14,573 nucleotides of DNA from Planctomycetes bacterium RBG_16_43_13. Its GTDB lineage: Bacteria > Planctomycetota > MHYJ01. The stretch lies in NCBI GenBank assembly GCA_001828445.1, contig MHYJ01000132.1:4992-19564 (forward strand), in the 5' to 3' direction. The position numbers were made by a program, and so were the translations under genes. Of the stretch, positions 6,518 to 13,477 are shown piece by piece (the stretch's first letter is position 1; each line of letters opens with the position of its first letter). Under the pieces are notes generated by a model. The model had not been told where the DNA came from. It was given only the letters and a program-made list of their open reading frames with translations, and made no database searches.

Positions 6518-7713
6518 TATGTGCTTATATTCTTCAGGAATTTCTCAAATCTATCTAATCCCTTTATTATATTATCCATAGACGTAGAAAACGATAATCT
6601 TACGTATTCATCTGCACCAAAGGCAACTCCTGCTACAGTTGCTACGTTACTATGTTCCAGCAGACACTCCGAGAACGACATAGAATCGGAGATAGTTCTC
6701 CCATCAAGAGTTCTGCCAAAGAAGTCAGCAATGCGTATAAAGAAGTAAAATGCTCCTTCTGGCTTAATATAACTTATATTGCTTATCGACTTTATCCTAT
6801 TTATAATATAGTTTCTGCGATTTTCGTATTCCTTTACCATTTTCCCTATAAAGGACTGCTCTCCATCCAAAGCAGCTACTGCCGCATATTGCGATATAGA
6901 GGATGGATTAGAAGTAGATTGGCTTTGTAACCTTGCCGCTACGTTTATTACATCTTTTGGTCCTACAGCATAACCTATTCTCCATCCTGTCATAGCATAT
7001 GCCTTTGAAACGCCATTTATTACGATAGTTTTTTCTTTAATTTTATTGTTGATCGATGCAATACTTATGTGTCTCAAACCATCGTAGATTATTGACTCAT
7101 ATATCTCATCTGAAATTATGAATATGTCATAATCAGATAATACTTCCGCAATCGCCTCAAGCTCCTTTGCATAGTATACAGCGCCTGTTGGATTAGATGG
7201 AGAGTTTAATAGTATTGCCTTAGTTTTATTTGTTATATGTTTTTTAATAGCATTTGGCGTGAGTTTTAACCCATCTGACGTATGAGTTTGTAACATTACT
7301 GCTTTAGCACCAGATGCCTTTATTATTTCTGGATAGCTCGTCCAATAGGGAGCTGGGACTATGACTTCATCACCTTCATTGCAAATAGCTTGTATAATGT
7401 TGTATAGGGAGTGTTTAGCTCCACATGAAACCAGCACATCGGATGGTTTGTAATCAAGATTATTATCGCGTTTGAGCTTTCTTGCTATTGCCTCTCTAAG
7501 TTTGGCTATTCCAGATGACGCTGTATATTTTGTAAAGCCACTTTTTATTGCCAGGATGGCTTTATCTTTTATATGTTCAGGCGTATCGAAATCAGGTTCA
7601 CCTGCCGTGAGAGATACTACATCCACACCTTGCTCTTTTAGACGAGCGGCTTTCTCTGTTACTGCAAATGTAGCAGATTCCTCAAGTTGTCCAATCCTAT
7701 CTGATATCCTCAT
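6517..7713 (-). CDS. aspC: Class I aminotransferase, aspartate aminotransferase type Ib
   Basis: A 398-residue PLP enzyme, full length. The subgroup Ib start is clear (SLTAGEPDFDTPEHI at residues 34-48, then GFTKYTASSG). The PLP-binding residues are in place: N174 in SPSNPTGA, D202 and Y205 in SDEIYE, the Schiff-base lysine K237 in SKAYAMTGWRIGYA, and the substrate carboxylate arginine R372 in VRLSF. It transfers an amino group between aspartate and 2-oxoglutarate; many relatives also accept prephenate or aromatic acids, which sequence alone cannot decide. It is the first gene of the five-gene leftward operon and ends in a TAATG overlap with the PilZ gene. The 82-nt divergent gap upstream must hold its promoter, but I see no strong one on this strand. 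Confidence 0.93.
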   Translation of the reverse strand: MRISDRIGQLEESATFAVTEKAARLKEQGVDVVSLTAGEPDFDTPEHIKDKAILAIKSGFTKYTASSGIAKLREAIARKLKRDNNLDYKPSDVLVSCGAKHSLYNIIQAICNEGDEVIVPAPYWTSYPEIIKASGAKAVMLQTHTSDGLKLTPNAIKKHITNKTKAILLNSPSNPTGAVYYAKELEAIAEVLSDYDIFIISDEIYESIIYDGLRHISIASINNKIKEKTIVINGVSKAYAMTGWRIGYAVGPKDVINVAARLQSQSTSNPSSISQYAAVAALDGEQSFIGKMVKEYENRRNYIINRIKSISNISYIKPEGAFYFFIRIADFFGRTLDGRTISDSMSFSECLLEHSNVATVAGVAFGADEYVRLSFSTSMDNIIKGLDRFEKFLKNIST

Positions 7714-7758
7714 AGTGTTCTAACTTTACATTGTACACTTGCATCTTTCAAGTAATTA

Positions 7759-7787
7759 TTGAGATAAGACATTTCTGACTCTATAAT
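7759..7787 (+). promoter_or_regulatory. Consensus-like promoter, start point close to the ATG
   Basis: TTGAGA (7759-7764) and a perfect TATAAT (7782-7787) are separated by the ideal 17 nt, the best promoter match in the window. The expected start point, 6-8 nt after the -10 box, falls at about 7794-7796, on or next to the ATG at 7796. This implies an mRNA with almost no leader. Confidence 0.65.
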
Positions 7788-7795
7788 AGTGCGAT

Positions 7796-9727
7796 ATGGG
7801 AATTGAAGGCAAATCAAGAGTTGTGAGGATAATTGCGGCTTTTGTATTAGTATGTGTTATAGCAGTATCTCTATTCTTAGCTCTTTACACTTTTCGTAGT
7901 GTAACACCATTTGTAGAGGCAGTTCCTCAAGATATCGTATTTTATGTTGGCATAGCTGACCTTTCTTCATTTGTTAATGAATTTAATTCTACGTTGAAGT
8001 CGTCGGCACTTCATAACACAGGCATATCCTCAACGATTAATGAGATAAAAGATAAAATAGGCAGTATGACTGATGGCCAGTTAGCAATAGCGGGCAGATT
8101 TAGCGAGAATATGAATAATATTGACGTTCTTTATATAGTTAGGGTTAACCTTATAGAGGCAGTTTATTCAAGGTTGGATGAGACGTTAGGTGGTTTGTCG
8201 CAAGCAGTTGATGTCTATAGTGATATCACTATACGGAATATAAAGAGTAATAATTCTAATTTGAATTATGCATTTATAGGTAGGATCCTCATTCTATCAG
8301 AAAATATAAAGTTTGTTAGAGATTCTATATGGGCAATAAAAAATAGGAACTGTATAGAGCAGACCAGTACTTTTCAGCAGGTCTGTAAGAAACAAATGAA
8401 AGGTGTTATATCTTTCTGTTTCGTCAATCTTGATTTACTATCACGCTATAGGAGTGGGCAGGGAGGTACTTTGCAAAGGGGTCTGGGCTATATATCTGAT
8501 TTATTGGGAGATTTTGATGCCGCAGGTTGCGATATAACTGTTGGGGGTGTTATCTCAATATATGGTGTCCTGTCATATAGACCTGCTGTTATTGACAAAT
8601 ACAAAACATATTATTCTAAAAGGAGAGGGATATATTACTCAAAGGGAATTAGTATTGAATCGCCGCCAATCTGTAAGTACCTCCCACCAGATATGTTTTG
8701 CGGTGTTACCTTCTGGACAGATATGCAAGATTTCTGGAGGCAATCTCTTGCTCAGCAGGATATAGAAACGCAGAAAAAGATAAAGGAAGAGCTTGCTCTG
8801 TTTAATAGAGATGTGTTAGACAAGAAAGACCTCGAGCGCGATTTGTTGCCTCTTTTAGGGCCCGAATGGGGTATAGCACTCGCAAAGGTTGATTACGAGC
8901 GATTTGGTATAAAGACAAAGTATCCAATACCCGCCTTAATTGTATTCATAGATCTGAAAGACAAATGGGCTGGAGATAAAATACGTGAGATGCTCAATTA
9001 CTTTGTAGCTAATATAGGAAGGGAGGAAACGAAGCGTGGCGGGATGCCTCCGTTTACTATAACTGAGGAAAAGTATAAAGATGATGCAATAGGGTATAGG
9101 GAAGGTGCAATAATAAGGATAAAAATTAACGGTGATGAAGCAAATGCATTTGGCGACGCCATTTCTCCTGCTATTGTTATTTATAAAGATGCTATTATAT
9201 TTTCTACATTCTATCCACTGCTTAAAGAGTATAACAATAAGAGTGTCCATAGTATAGGTATAGGAAGTGACTTAGCATTATTTGTAGATATGGTATCTTT
9301 TATTGCCGTTACAAGGGATATGAAAGAATATATAGCCCAGGCCATTGTAAATAATAGATTCCGCGCAGGAATAGAACCCGAGATAGAAAAGGAAATGTCA
9401 GCTAAATATGATAAGAGTAGGATAGAGGCAATAAAGAGTGAGATACGCAGAGGTATAAATCTATCACAGCTACCAGCCAATTCATCCCTTGAGAAGGAGG
9501 TGTCCTACAGATTCAGCAAATATCTATATGAGGAGAAGATACAACTTATACAAAAGAAGTTGGGGGATATTTCACAGACACAAAGGTATATGGATGAGAT
9601 TGCATCTGCGAAAGATAGGATTGAACATCTTATTAACTGGATTGAACTAATAAATAAACTTAACGTGTGTGTAATGTTTGAGCAAGATAAAGCTGTATTT
9701 AGTGGGACAATTTTTGTCACGAAGTAG
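7796..9727 (+). CDS. Large membrane-anchored protein of unknown function, DUF3352-like
   Basis: A 643-residue protein with a short basic N-terminus (KSRVVR) and one hydrophobic anchor at about residues 11-29. The rest is predicted to lie outside the cytoplasm. The layout recalls DUF3352: right after the anchor comes VPQDIVFYVGIADLSSF, mid-protein comes LLPLLGPEWGIALAKV followed by PIPALIVFIDLKD, and a repeated beta-alpha arrangement runs between. A charged helical region at about 540-625 may be a coiled coil, ending in a final strand pair. The family has no known function, and the match is by eye. No Shine-Dalgarno precedes the ATG, and the promoter lies directly against it. A GTG at 7823 is possible but would trim the basic residues before the anchor. 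It is a single-gene transcript, with a tRNA gene 68 nt downstream. Confidence 0.72.
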   Translation: MGIEGKSRVVRIIAAFVLVCVIAVSLFLALYTFRSVTPFVEAVPQDIVFYVGIADLSSFVNEFNSTLKSSALHNTGISSTINEIKDKIGSMTDGQLAIAGRFSENMNNIDVLYIVRVNLIEAVYSRLDETLGGLSQAVDVYSDITIRNIKSNNSNLNYAFIGRILILSENIKFVRDSIWAIKNRNCIEQTSTFQQVCKKQMKGVISFCFVNLDLLSRYRSGQGGTLQRGLGYISDLLGDFDAAGCDITVGGVISIYGVLSYRPAVIDKYKTYYSKRRGIYYSKGISIESPPICKYLPPDMFCGVTFWTDMQDFWRQSLAQQDIETQKKIKEELALFNRDVLDKKDLERDLLPLLGPEWGIALAKVDYERFGIKTKYPIPALIVFIDLKDKWAGDKIREMLNYFVANIGREETKRGGMPPFTITEEKYKDDAIGYREGAIIRIKINGDEANAFGDAISPAIVIYKDAIIFSTFYPLLKEYNNKSVHSIGIGSDLALFVDMVSFIAVTRDMKEYIAQAIVNNRFRAGIEPEIEKEMSAKYDKSRIEAIKSEIRRGINLSQLPANSSLEKEVSYRFSKYLYEEKIQLIQKKLGDISQTQRYMDEIASAKDRIEHLINWIELINKLNVCVMFEQDKAVFSGTIFVTK

Positions 9728-9734
9728 TTTTGGC

Positions 9735-9763
9735 TTGCCTTTTTATCGGGAACTAAATATCAT
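9735..9763 (+). promoter_or_regulatory. Possible promoter of the tRNA-Leu gene
   Basis: TTGCCT (9735-9740, 4/6) and TATCAT (9758-9763, 5/6) lie 17 nt apart. The start would be near 9770, leaving a leader of about 26 nt to be trimmed before the tRNA at 9796. The position is sensible but the match is only moderate. Confidence 0.33.
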
Positions 9764-9795
9764 CTAACAACGAAAAATTAGCGGGAAACCTAATC

Positions 9796-9877
9796 GCCCG
9801 GGTGGTGGAATTGGCAGACACGTACGTTTGAGGGGCGTATACCGTAAGGTGTGCGAGTTCGACTCTCGCCCCGGGCA
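9796..9877 (+). tRNA. tRNA-Leu, anticodon GAG
   Basis: A complete class II cloverleaf of 82 nt. The acceptor stem pairs GCCCGGG (9796-9802) with CCCGGGC (9870-9876), followed by discriminator A at 9877. The anticodon stem UACGU pairs with GCGUA (one G-U pair) around the loop UUGAGGG, putting GAG at 9830-9832. A long variable arm of 13 nt with an ACC/GGU stem and a GUAA loop marks it as a leucine tRNA. The T arm is GCGAG, UUCGACU, CUCGC. It should read CUC and CUU codons. The 3' CCA is not encoded (TATC follows), so it must be added by CCA-adding enzyme. Confidence 0.95.
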
Positions 9878-9886
9878 TATCTATAA

Positions 9887-9909
9887 GCAGTAGGTTTTCC
9901 TATATCTGC
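9887..9909 (+). other. Imperfect hairpin after the tRNA
   Basis: GCAGTAGG (9887-9894) pairs with CCTA (9899-9902) and CTGC (9906-9909) around a TTTT loop, with a 3-nt bulge on the right arm. It begins 10 nt after the tRNA end. No T-run follows, so it is not a standard terminator; it could assist 3' processing or be chance. The rest of the gap to 9972 holds nothing else I recognise. Confidence 0.35.
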
Positions 9910-9972
9910 CGAAAAACTGTTGAAAACTGCTAAACTTACTGGTAGCATTACTTGTCTTTGGGGATGATTGGA

Positions 9973-10932
9973 ATGAGAAACGTAACGCTGGTAGTATCAT
10001 TATTAGTTATTGTGCTGTCTGCCTATGCAGATGATAAAAAAGAGGTCAGTAATGCGATGCAATGGCAGTATAAAGATGGCAGTTTTATAAATACTACTAT
10101 GGCGGAGAATCTCTCTCCAGATGATTTCTATAAATATTGTGTAAAGCTTGATAAAGATGGTCTATATGATGACGCTGCTTCAGCGTTTACCCTTCTTCTT
10201 AATAATACTACAGATAGCAGGTTAAAAGAGCTTGCTCATTTTGGAGAAGCTAATTCTTTGTACAATGTCGGCGATTACTATGGTGCGTATGATGAATTTG
10301 ATTCGTTTTTAGTAAAGTTTAGACAATCACCTAAGGTTAAAGATGCCATACGTAGGCAGATGGATTGTGGGGTGAACCTTGCGGAGAAAGGTTATAAGGA
10401 ATCACTGCTTGGCCTCGCGCTGTGGAAGTCGTCCAAGACAGGCATAGAGAAGCTGAAATCCACCCTTGAACGTTATCCATACGAGGATTTCTCTGGTAAA
10501 TATTATATGTGGTTAGCTGATTTTTATTACAAGAAAGACGAGGTAGATTCTGCGGCATTAGAGTATCAGTTTATAGCTGACAACTATTCAACTGGCGGTG
10601 TTGCTCCTGAGGCGATATTCAAGCTCGGTATATGTAACCTTCGTCGTTTTAACAGAGCAGATTACGATACTAAATTTCTTACTGATGCGAAGAAAAATTT
10701 CAAGCGGCTTATCGATTCGTTCCCATATCACAGTTTAACAGACAAGGCAAAGGATATTGTGAAAGATATAAATGAGCGCCTTGCAGAGAAGGAGTTCGTA
10801 ATAGCAGAGTTCTATGTTAGGAAGGGTAAGAATACATCGGCTATGTTCTACTTACGCTCCCTATTAGCAAATTACAAGGATACGACGTGGGCAGAAAAGG
10901 CAGGTGGATTATTGGGAGAATTAGAAAAATAA
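9973..10932 (+). CDS. Exported TPR-like protein, BamD/CpoB type
   Basis: A 319-residue protein with a clean signal peptide (basic start, hydrophobic residues 4-16, cleavage probably after A19 of SAYA). The rest is helical and arranged as tetratricopeptide-like pairs. Examples are YDDAASAFTLLL, then AHFGEANSLYNVGDYYGAYDEFDSFL, then YMWLADFYYKKDEVDSAALEYQFIADNY, then APEAIFKLGICNL and AEFYVRKGKNTSAMFYLRSLLANY. Tyr/Asp-rich repeats of this sort are seen in BamD (outer membrane protein assembly) and CpoB/YbgF. Unlike BamD there is no lipobox cysteine, so it should be a soluble periplasmic protein. I chose the ATG at 9973, with GGGG 9 nt before it; a TTG at 9952 and an ATG at 9964 are in frame but lengthen the leader. 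It overlaps lptE by TAATG, which supports an outer membrane role. Confidence 0.78.
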   Translation: MRNVTLVVSLLVIVLSAYADDKKEVSNAMQWQYKDGSFINTTMAENLSPDDFYKYCVKLDKDGLYDDAASAFTLLLNNTTDSRLKELAHFGEANSLYNVGDYYGAYDEFDSFLVKFRQSPKVKDAIRRQMDCGVNLAEKGYKESLLGLALWKSSKTGIEKLKSTLERYPYEDFSGKYYMWLADFYYKKDEVDSAALEYQFIADNYSTGGVAPEAIFKLGICNLRRFNRADYDTKFLTDAKKNFKRLIDSFPYHSLTDKAKDIVKDINERLAEKEFVIAEFYVRKGKNTSAMFYLRSLLANYKDTTWAEKAGGLLGELEK

Positions 10933-11396
10933 TGTCTCGTATTTCTGTGTTATTATTGCTGGTTGCTGTTGGTTGTGGATACAACGTCGGGGGATTATAT
11001 GAGGTAAAGAGTGTTAGTGTTCCTATCTTTGAGAACTCTACACTTCGTAGGATGTATGAAATAGAGTTGACAGAGGTAGTTACACGGCATCTCCAGGCAC
11101 AAGGGATTAAGGTTAATATGGTAGATACCGAATATGAGCTTTTAGGTGAGATTGCTGACTATGACAGGCCGAGTGCAGTGGAAACTAAAAGCGATCAGGT
11201 AATAGTTGGAACAGTTGTAATAAAGCTAAATGTAAAACTGAAAAACAAGAAAACTGGTGCCATAATGATGGAGGACTCAAAAACGGAAACAGCACAGGTT
11301 GTAGGCGCGAGAGGTGAGACAGAAGATGTTGTAAGAGAAGAGGTTTTCGATAGGTTAGCAAGATGGGTGGCAACGAGATTAGAGAGTAAGTGGTAA
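10932..11396 (+). CDS. lptE: LPS-assembly lipoprotein LptE
   Basis: A 154-residue outer membrane lipoprotein that would plug the LptD channel and help insert lipopolysaccharide. The short leader SRISVLLLLVAVGC ends at Cys15, the probable lipidation site, although the -3 residue is Ala rather than the usual Leu. The CGYNVGG start of the mature part is the LptE/RlpB hallmark. Next come PIFENSTLRRMYEIELTEVV, GIKVNMVDTEYELLGEIADYDR and VKLKNKKTGAIMMEDSKTET, in the order expected for the family. The ATG lies in a TAATG overlap with the TPR gene. A longer reading from 10887 is in frame but would sit inside the TPR gene and spoil the leader. ftsH follows after 16 nt. No LptD is in this window. Confidence 0.86.
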   Translation: MSRISVLLLLVAVGCGYNVGGLYEVKSVSVPIFENSTLRRMYEIELTEVVTRHLQAQGIKVNMVDTEYELLGEIADYDRPSAVETKSDQVIVGTVVIKLNVKLKNKKTGAIMMEDSKTETAQVVGARGETEDVVREEVFDRLARWVATRLESKW

Positions 11397-11412
11397 GGAG
11401 ATATAAGGTATT

Positions 11413-13455
11413 ATGAGAGATGATGAATTCAAAGACGAAGAAGGAAAGGTAACTAAATCTCAGAAAAAGCCACGAGGTCTTTTGGTGTTCTTAATAATAA
11501 CAACTGTTATAGCACTTCTACTCTATGGAAGCAAAACGCTTACCACATCAGGTAAGGTATTTGATGTGCCGCACACTGAGTTTCTGCAGGTGAAGGCAGA
11601 TGGTCACATAACAGAGTTATGGATAAATGGCTATGAAGTGGAAGGTCAACTTGTTCCAAATTATAAAATTGGTGAGAAAGAAGAGGCGGGAAAATATGAA
11701 AAGATAAGAACAGAGTTCCCAGATGCATATATTCGTGACATAGAGGGATTGAAGGAGATAGAAAAATATGTAGAGCCACAAAAGGTTCATCACAGCCCTC
11801 CAAATCCGCTTTTATATCAAGTTCTTATAAATCTGATACCTTGGCTGATTTTGATTATGCTTGTATGGTGGTTTTTCTCAAGGCAAGTGAGGTCTATGAG
11901 TGGTGACCCCCGCAGTTTACTGAATTTTGGCAGAAGCAGGGCACGGCTTATGGATAATAGTAAACGTAAAATAACATTTGATAATGTTGCTGGTATTGAT
12001 GAGGCAAAAGATGAGGTTACAGAAATAATAGAATATCTAAAAGACCCAACAAAGTTTCAGAAACTTGGTGGCAGGATACCCAGAGGCGTGCTTTTGGTAG
12101 GCCCTCCAGGGACAGGTAAAACGTTGTTGGCGAAGGCGATAGCAGGCGAGGCAGACGTTCCATTCTTTAATATATGTGGCTCTGATTTTGTAGAGATGTT
12201 TGTCGGTGTAGGCGCTTCACGAGTCAGGGACTTATTTGAACAAGCAAAGAAAAATTCTCCCTGCATAGTATTCCTGGATGAAATAGATGCAGTTGGCAGA
12301 CGTAGGGGCTCTGGCCTCGGCGGTGGGCACGATGAGAGAGAACAGACATTGAACGCCATCCTTGTAGAGATGGATGGCTTCGACACAGATACAGGCGTTA
12401 TCGTTATGGCTGCAACAAACAGGCCTGATGTTTTGGATCCAGCTCTTCTCAGACCTGGCAGGTTTGATAGAGAGATAGTTATTGATATGCCCGATGTTAA
12501 GGGGCGAGAGGACATACTCAAGGTTCACGCCAAAAAGGTAAAGCTTGCGAATGATGCTGACTTGAAAGTAATAGCCAAGACAACGCCTATGTTCTCTGGT
12601 GCGGACTTAGAGGCGATTATAAATGAGTCGGCATTACTTGCAGTTATGAAGAAAAGAGACGCCATCGTACAGGAGGACTTGGAGGAGGCACGGGATAAAG
12701 TAAGGTGGGGCAGGGCTAAGAGGTCGCGCGTTATGGACGAAGAGGATAAAAAAGTTACTGCATATCACGAGAGCGGGCATACCCTCATAGCTGAACTTCT
12801 TCCGGAGGTAGAGCCACTCCACAAGGTTACTATAATACCGCGGGGCTTGGCTCTCGGTGCCACTATGACCCTACCCGAAAAGGATAGATACCATATGCAG
12901 AAAAAGTATCTCCTCGGCACTATCACAATGTTCTTCGGCGGCAGGGTAGCGGAGGAAACATTCTGTGGTGACATCTCCGCCGGCGCCCGCGACGATATCA
13001 AGAAAGCAACTGAACTTGCCCGTATGATGGTCTGCGAGTGGGGTATGTCAGAGGCGGTCGGGCTTGTAAATTATAGCGAGAATGAGGATACGATATTCCT
13101 CGGCAGAGAAATCACCCGCACCAGAAACCACAGCGAGAAAACCGCCGTAGAAATCGATGCTGAGGTCAGGAAAATCTTGGACACTTCTTACAATAGAGCT
13201 AAAGAGCTCATTCAGAACAACAAGGGCAAACTCGAGATGATTGCTAAGGCGCTTCTCAAATACGAGACCCTCTCCGGTGATGATGTGAAGAAGATTTTAG
13301 CAGGCGAGGATATCGACTCTATAAGGGCGGAGGCAAATGCTAAAGCGGTTGCGGCTGAAGAAAAAGAAAAAGAGCCAGAGAAAGTGGAAGGGCAGGAGAA
13401 AGTATGGAAGCCCTTCCCTAACGAAAAGCCGTTGACGGGTCCAGCGCAGGCGTAG
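11413..13455 (+). CDS. ftsH: ATP-dependent membrane zinc protease FtsH
   Basis: A 680-residue membrane AAA+ metalloprotease, complete. It extracts and degrades misfolded membrane proteins and, in E. coli, the short-lived regulators LpxC and sigma-32. Two membrane segments are at about 22-38 and 138-155, with a periplasmic domain between them. Then come Walker A GPPGTGKT at 230-237, pore loop FVG at 263-265, Walker B IVFLDEID at 285-292, and the second region of homology with arginine fingers R350 and R353. The zinc site is HESGH at 452-456 with the third ligand D528 in ARDDIKKAT. The last 45 residues are rich in Ala, Glu and Lys and probably disordered. AAGGAG 12 nt before the ATG and AAGGT 3 nt before it are both awkwardly spaced. 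Codon use turns GC-richer within the gene. folP follows 22 nt later. Confidence 0.97.
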   Translation: MRDDEFKDEEGKVTKSQKKPRGLLVFLIITTVIALLLYGSKTLTTSGKVFDVPHTEFLQVKADGHITELWINGYEVEGQLVPNYKIGEKEEAGKYEKIRTEFPDAYIRDIEGLKEIEKYVEPQKVHHSPPNPLLYQVLINLIPWLILIMLVWWFFSRQVRSMSGDPRSLLNFGRSRARLMDNSKRKITFDNVAGIDEAKDEVTEIIEYLKDPTKFQKLGGRIPRGVLLVGPPGTGKTLLAKAIAGEADVPFFNICGSDFVEMFVGVGASRVRDLFEQAKKNSPCIVFLDEIDAVGRRRGSGLGGGHDEREQTLNAILVEMDGFDTDTGVIVMAATNRPDVLDPALLRPGRFDREIVIDMPDVKGREDILKVHAKKVKLANDADLKVIAKTTPMFSGADLEAIINESALLAVMKKRDAIVQEDLEEARDKVRWGRAKRSRVMDEEDKKVTAYHESGHTLIAELLPEVEPLHKVTIIPRGLALGATMTLPEKDRYHMQKKYLLGTITMFFGGRVAEETFCGDISAGARDDIKKATELARMMVCEWGMSEAVGLVNYSENEDTIFLGREITRTRNHSEKTAVEIDAEVRKILDTSYNRAKELIQNNKGKLEMIAKALLKYETLSGDDVKKILAGEDIDSIRAEANAKAVAAEEKEKEPEKVEGQEKVWKPFPNEKPLTGPAQA

Positions 13456-13477
13456 TAGGACAGGTTAAAAACTTAAA

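Noticed and set aside
7714..7758. TACAAT on the minus strand as a -10 box for the aminotransferase operon
   Set aside because: No acceptable -35 element lies 16-18 nt upstream, so I could not support it as a promoter.
9731..9746. GGC-TT-GCC followed by a T-run as a terminator after the 643-residue gene
   Set aside because: The stem is only 3 bp with a 2-nt loop, which cannot form a stable hairpin.
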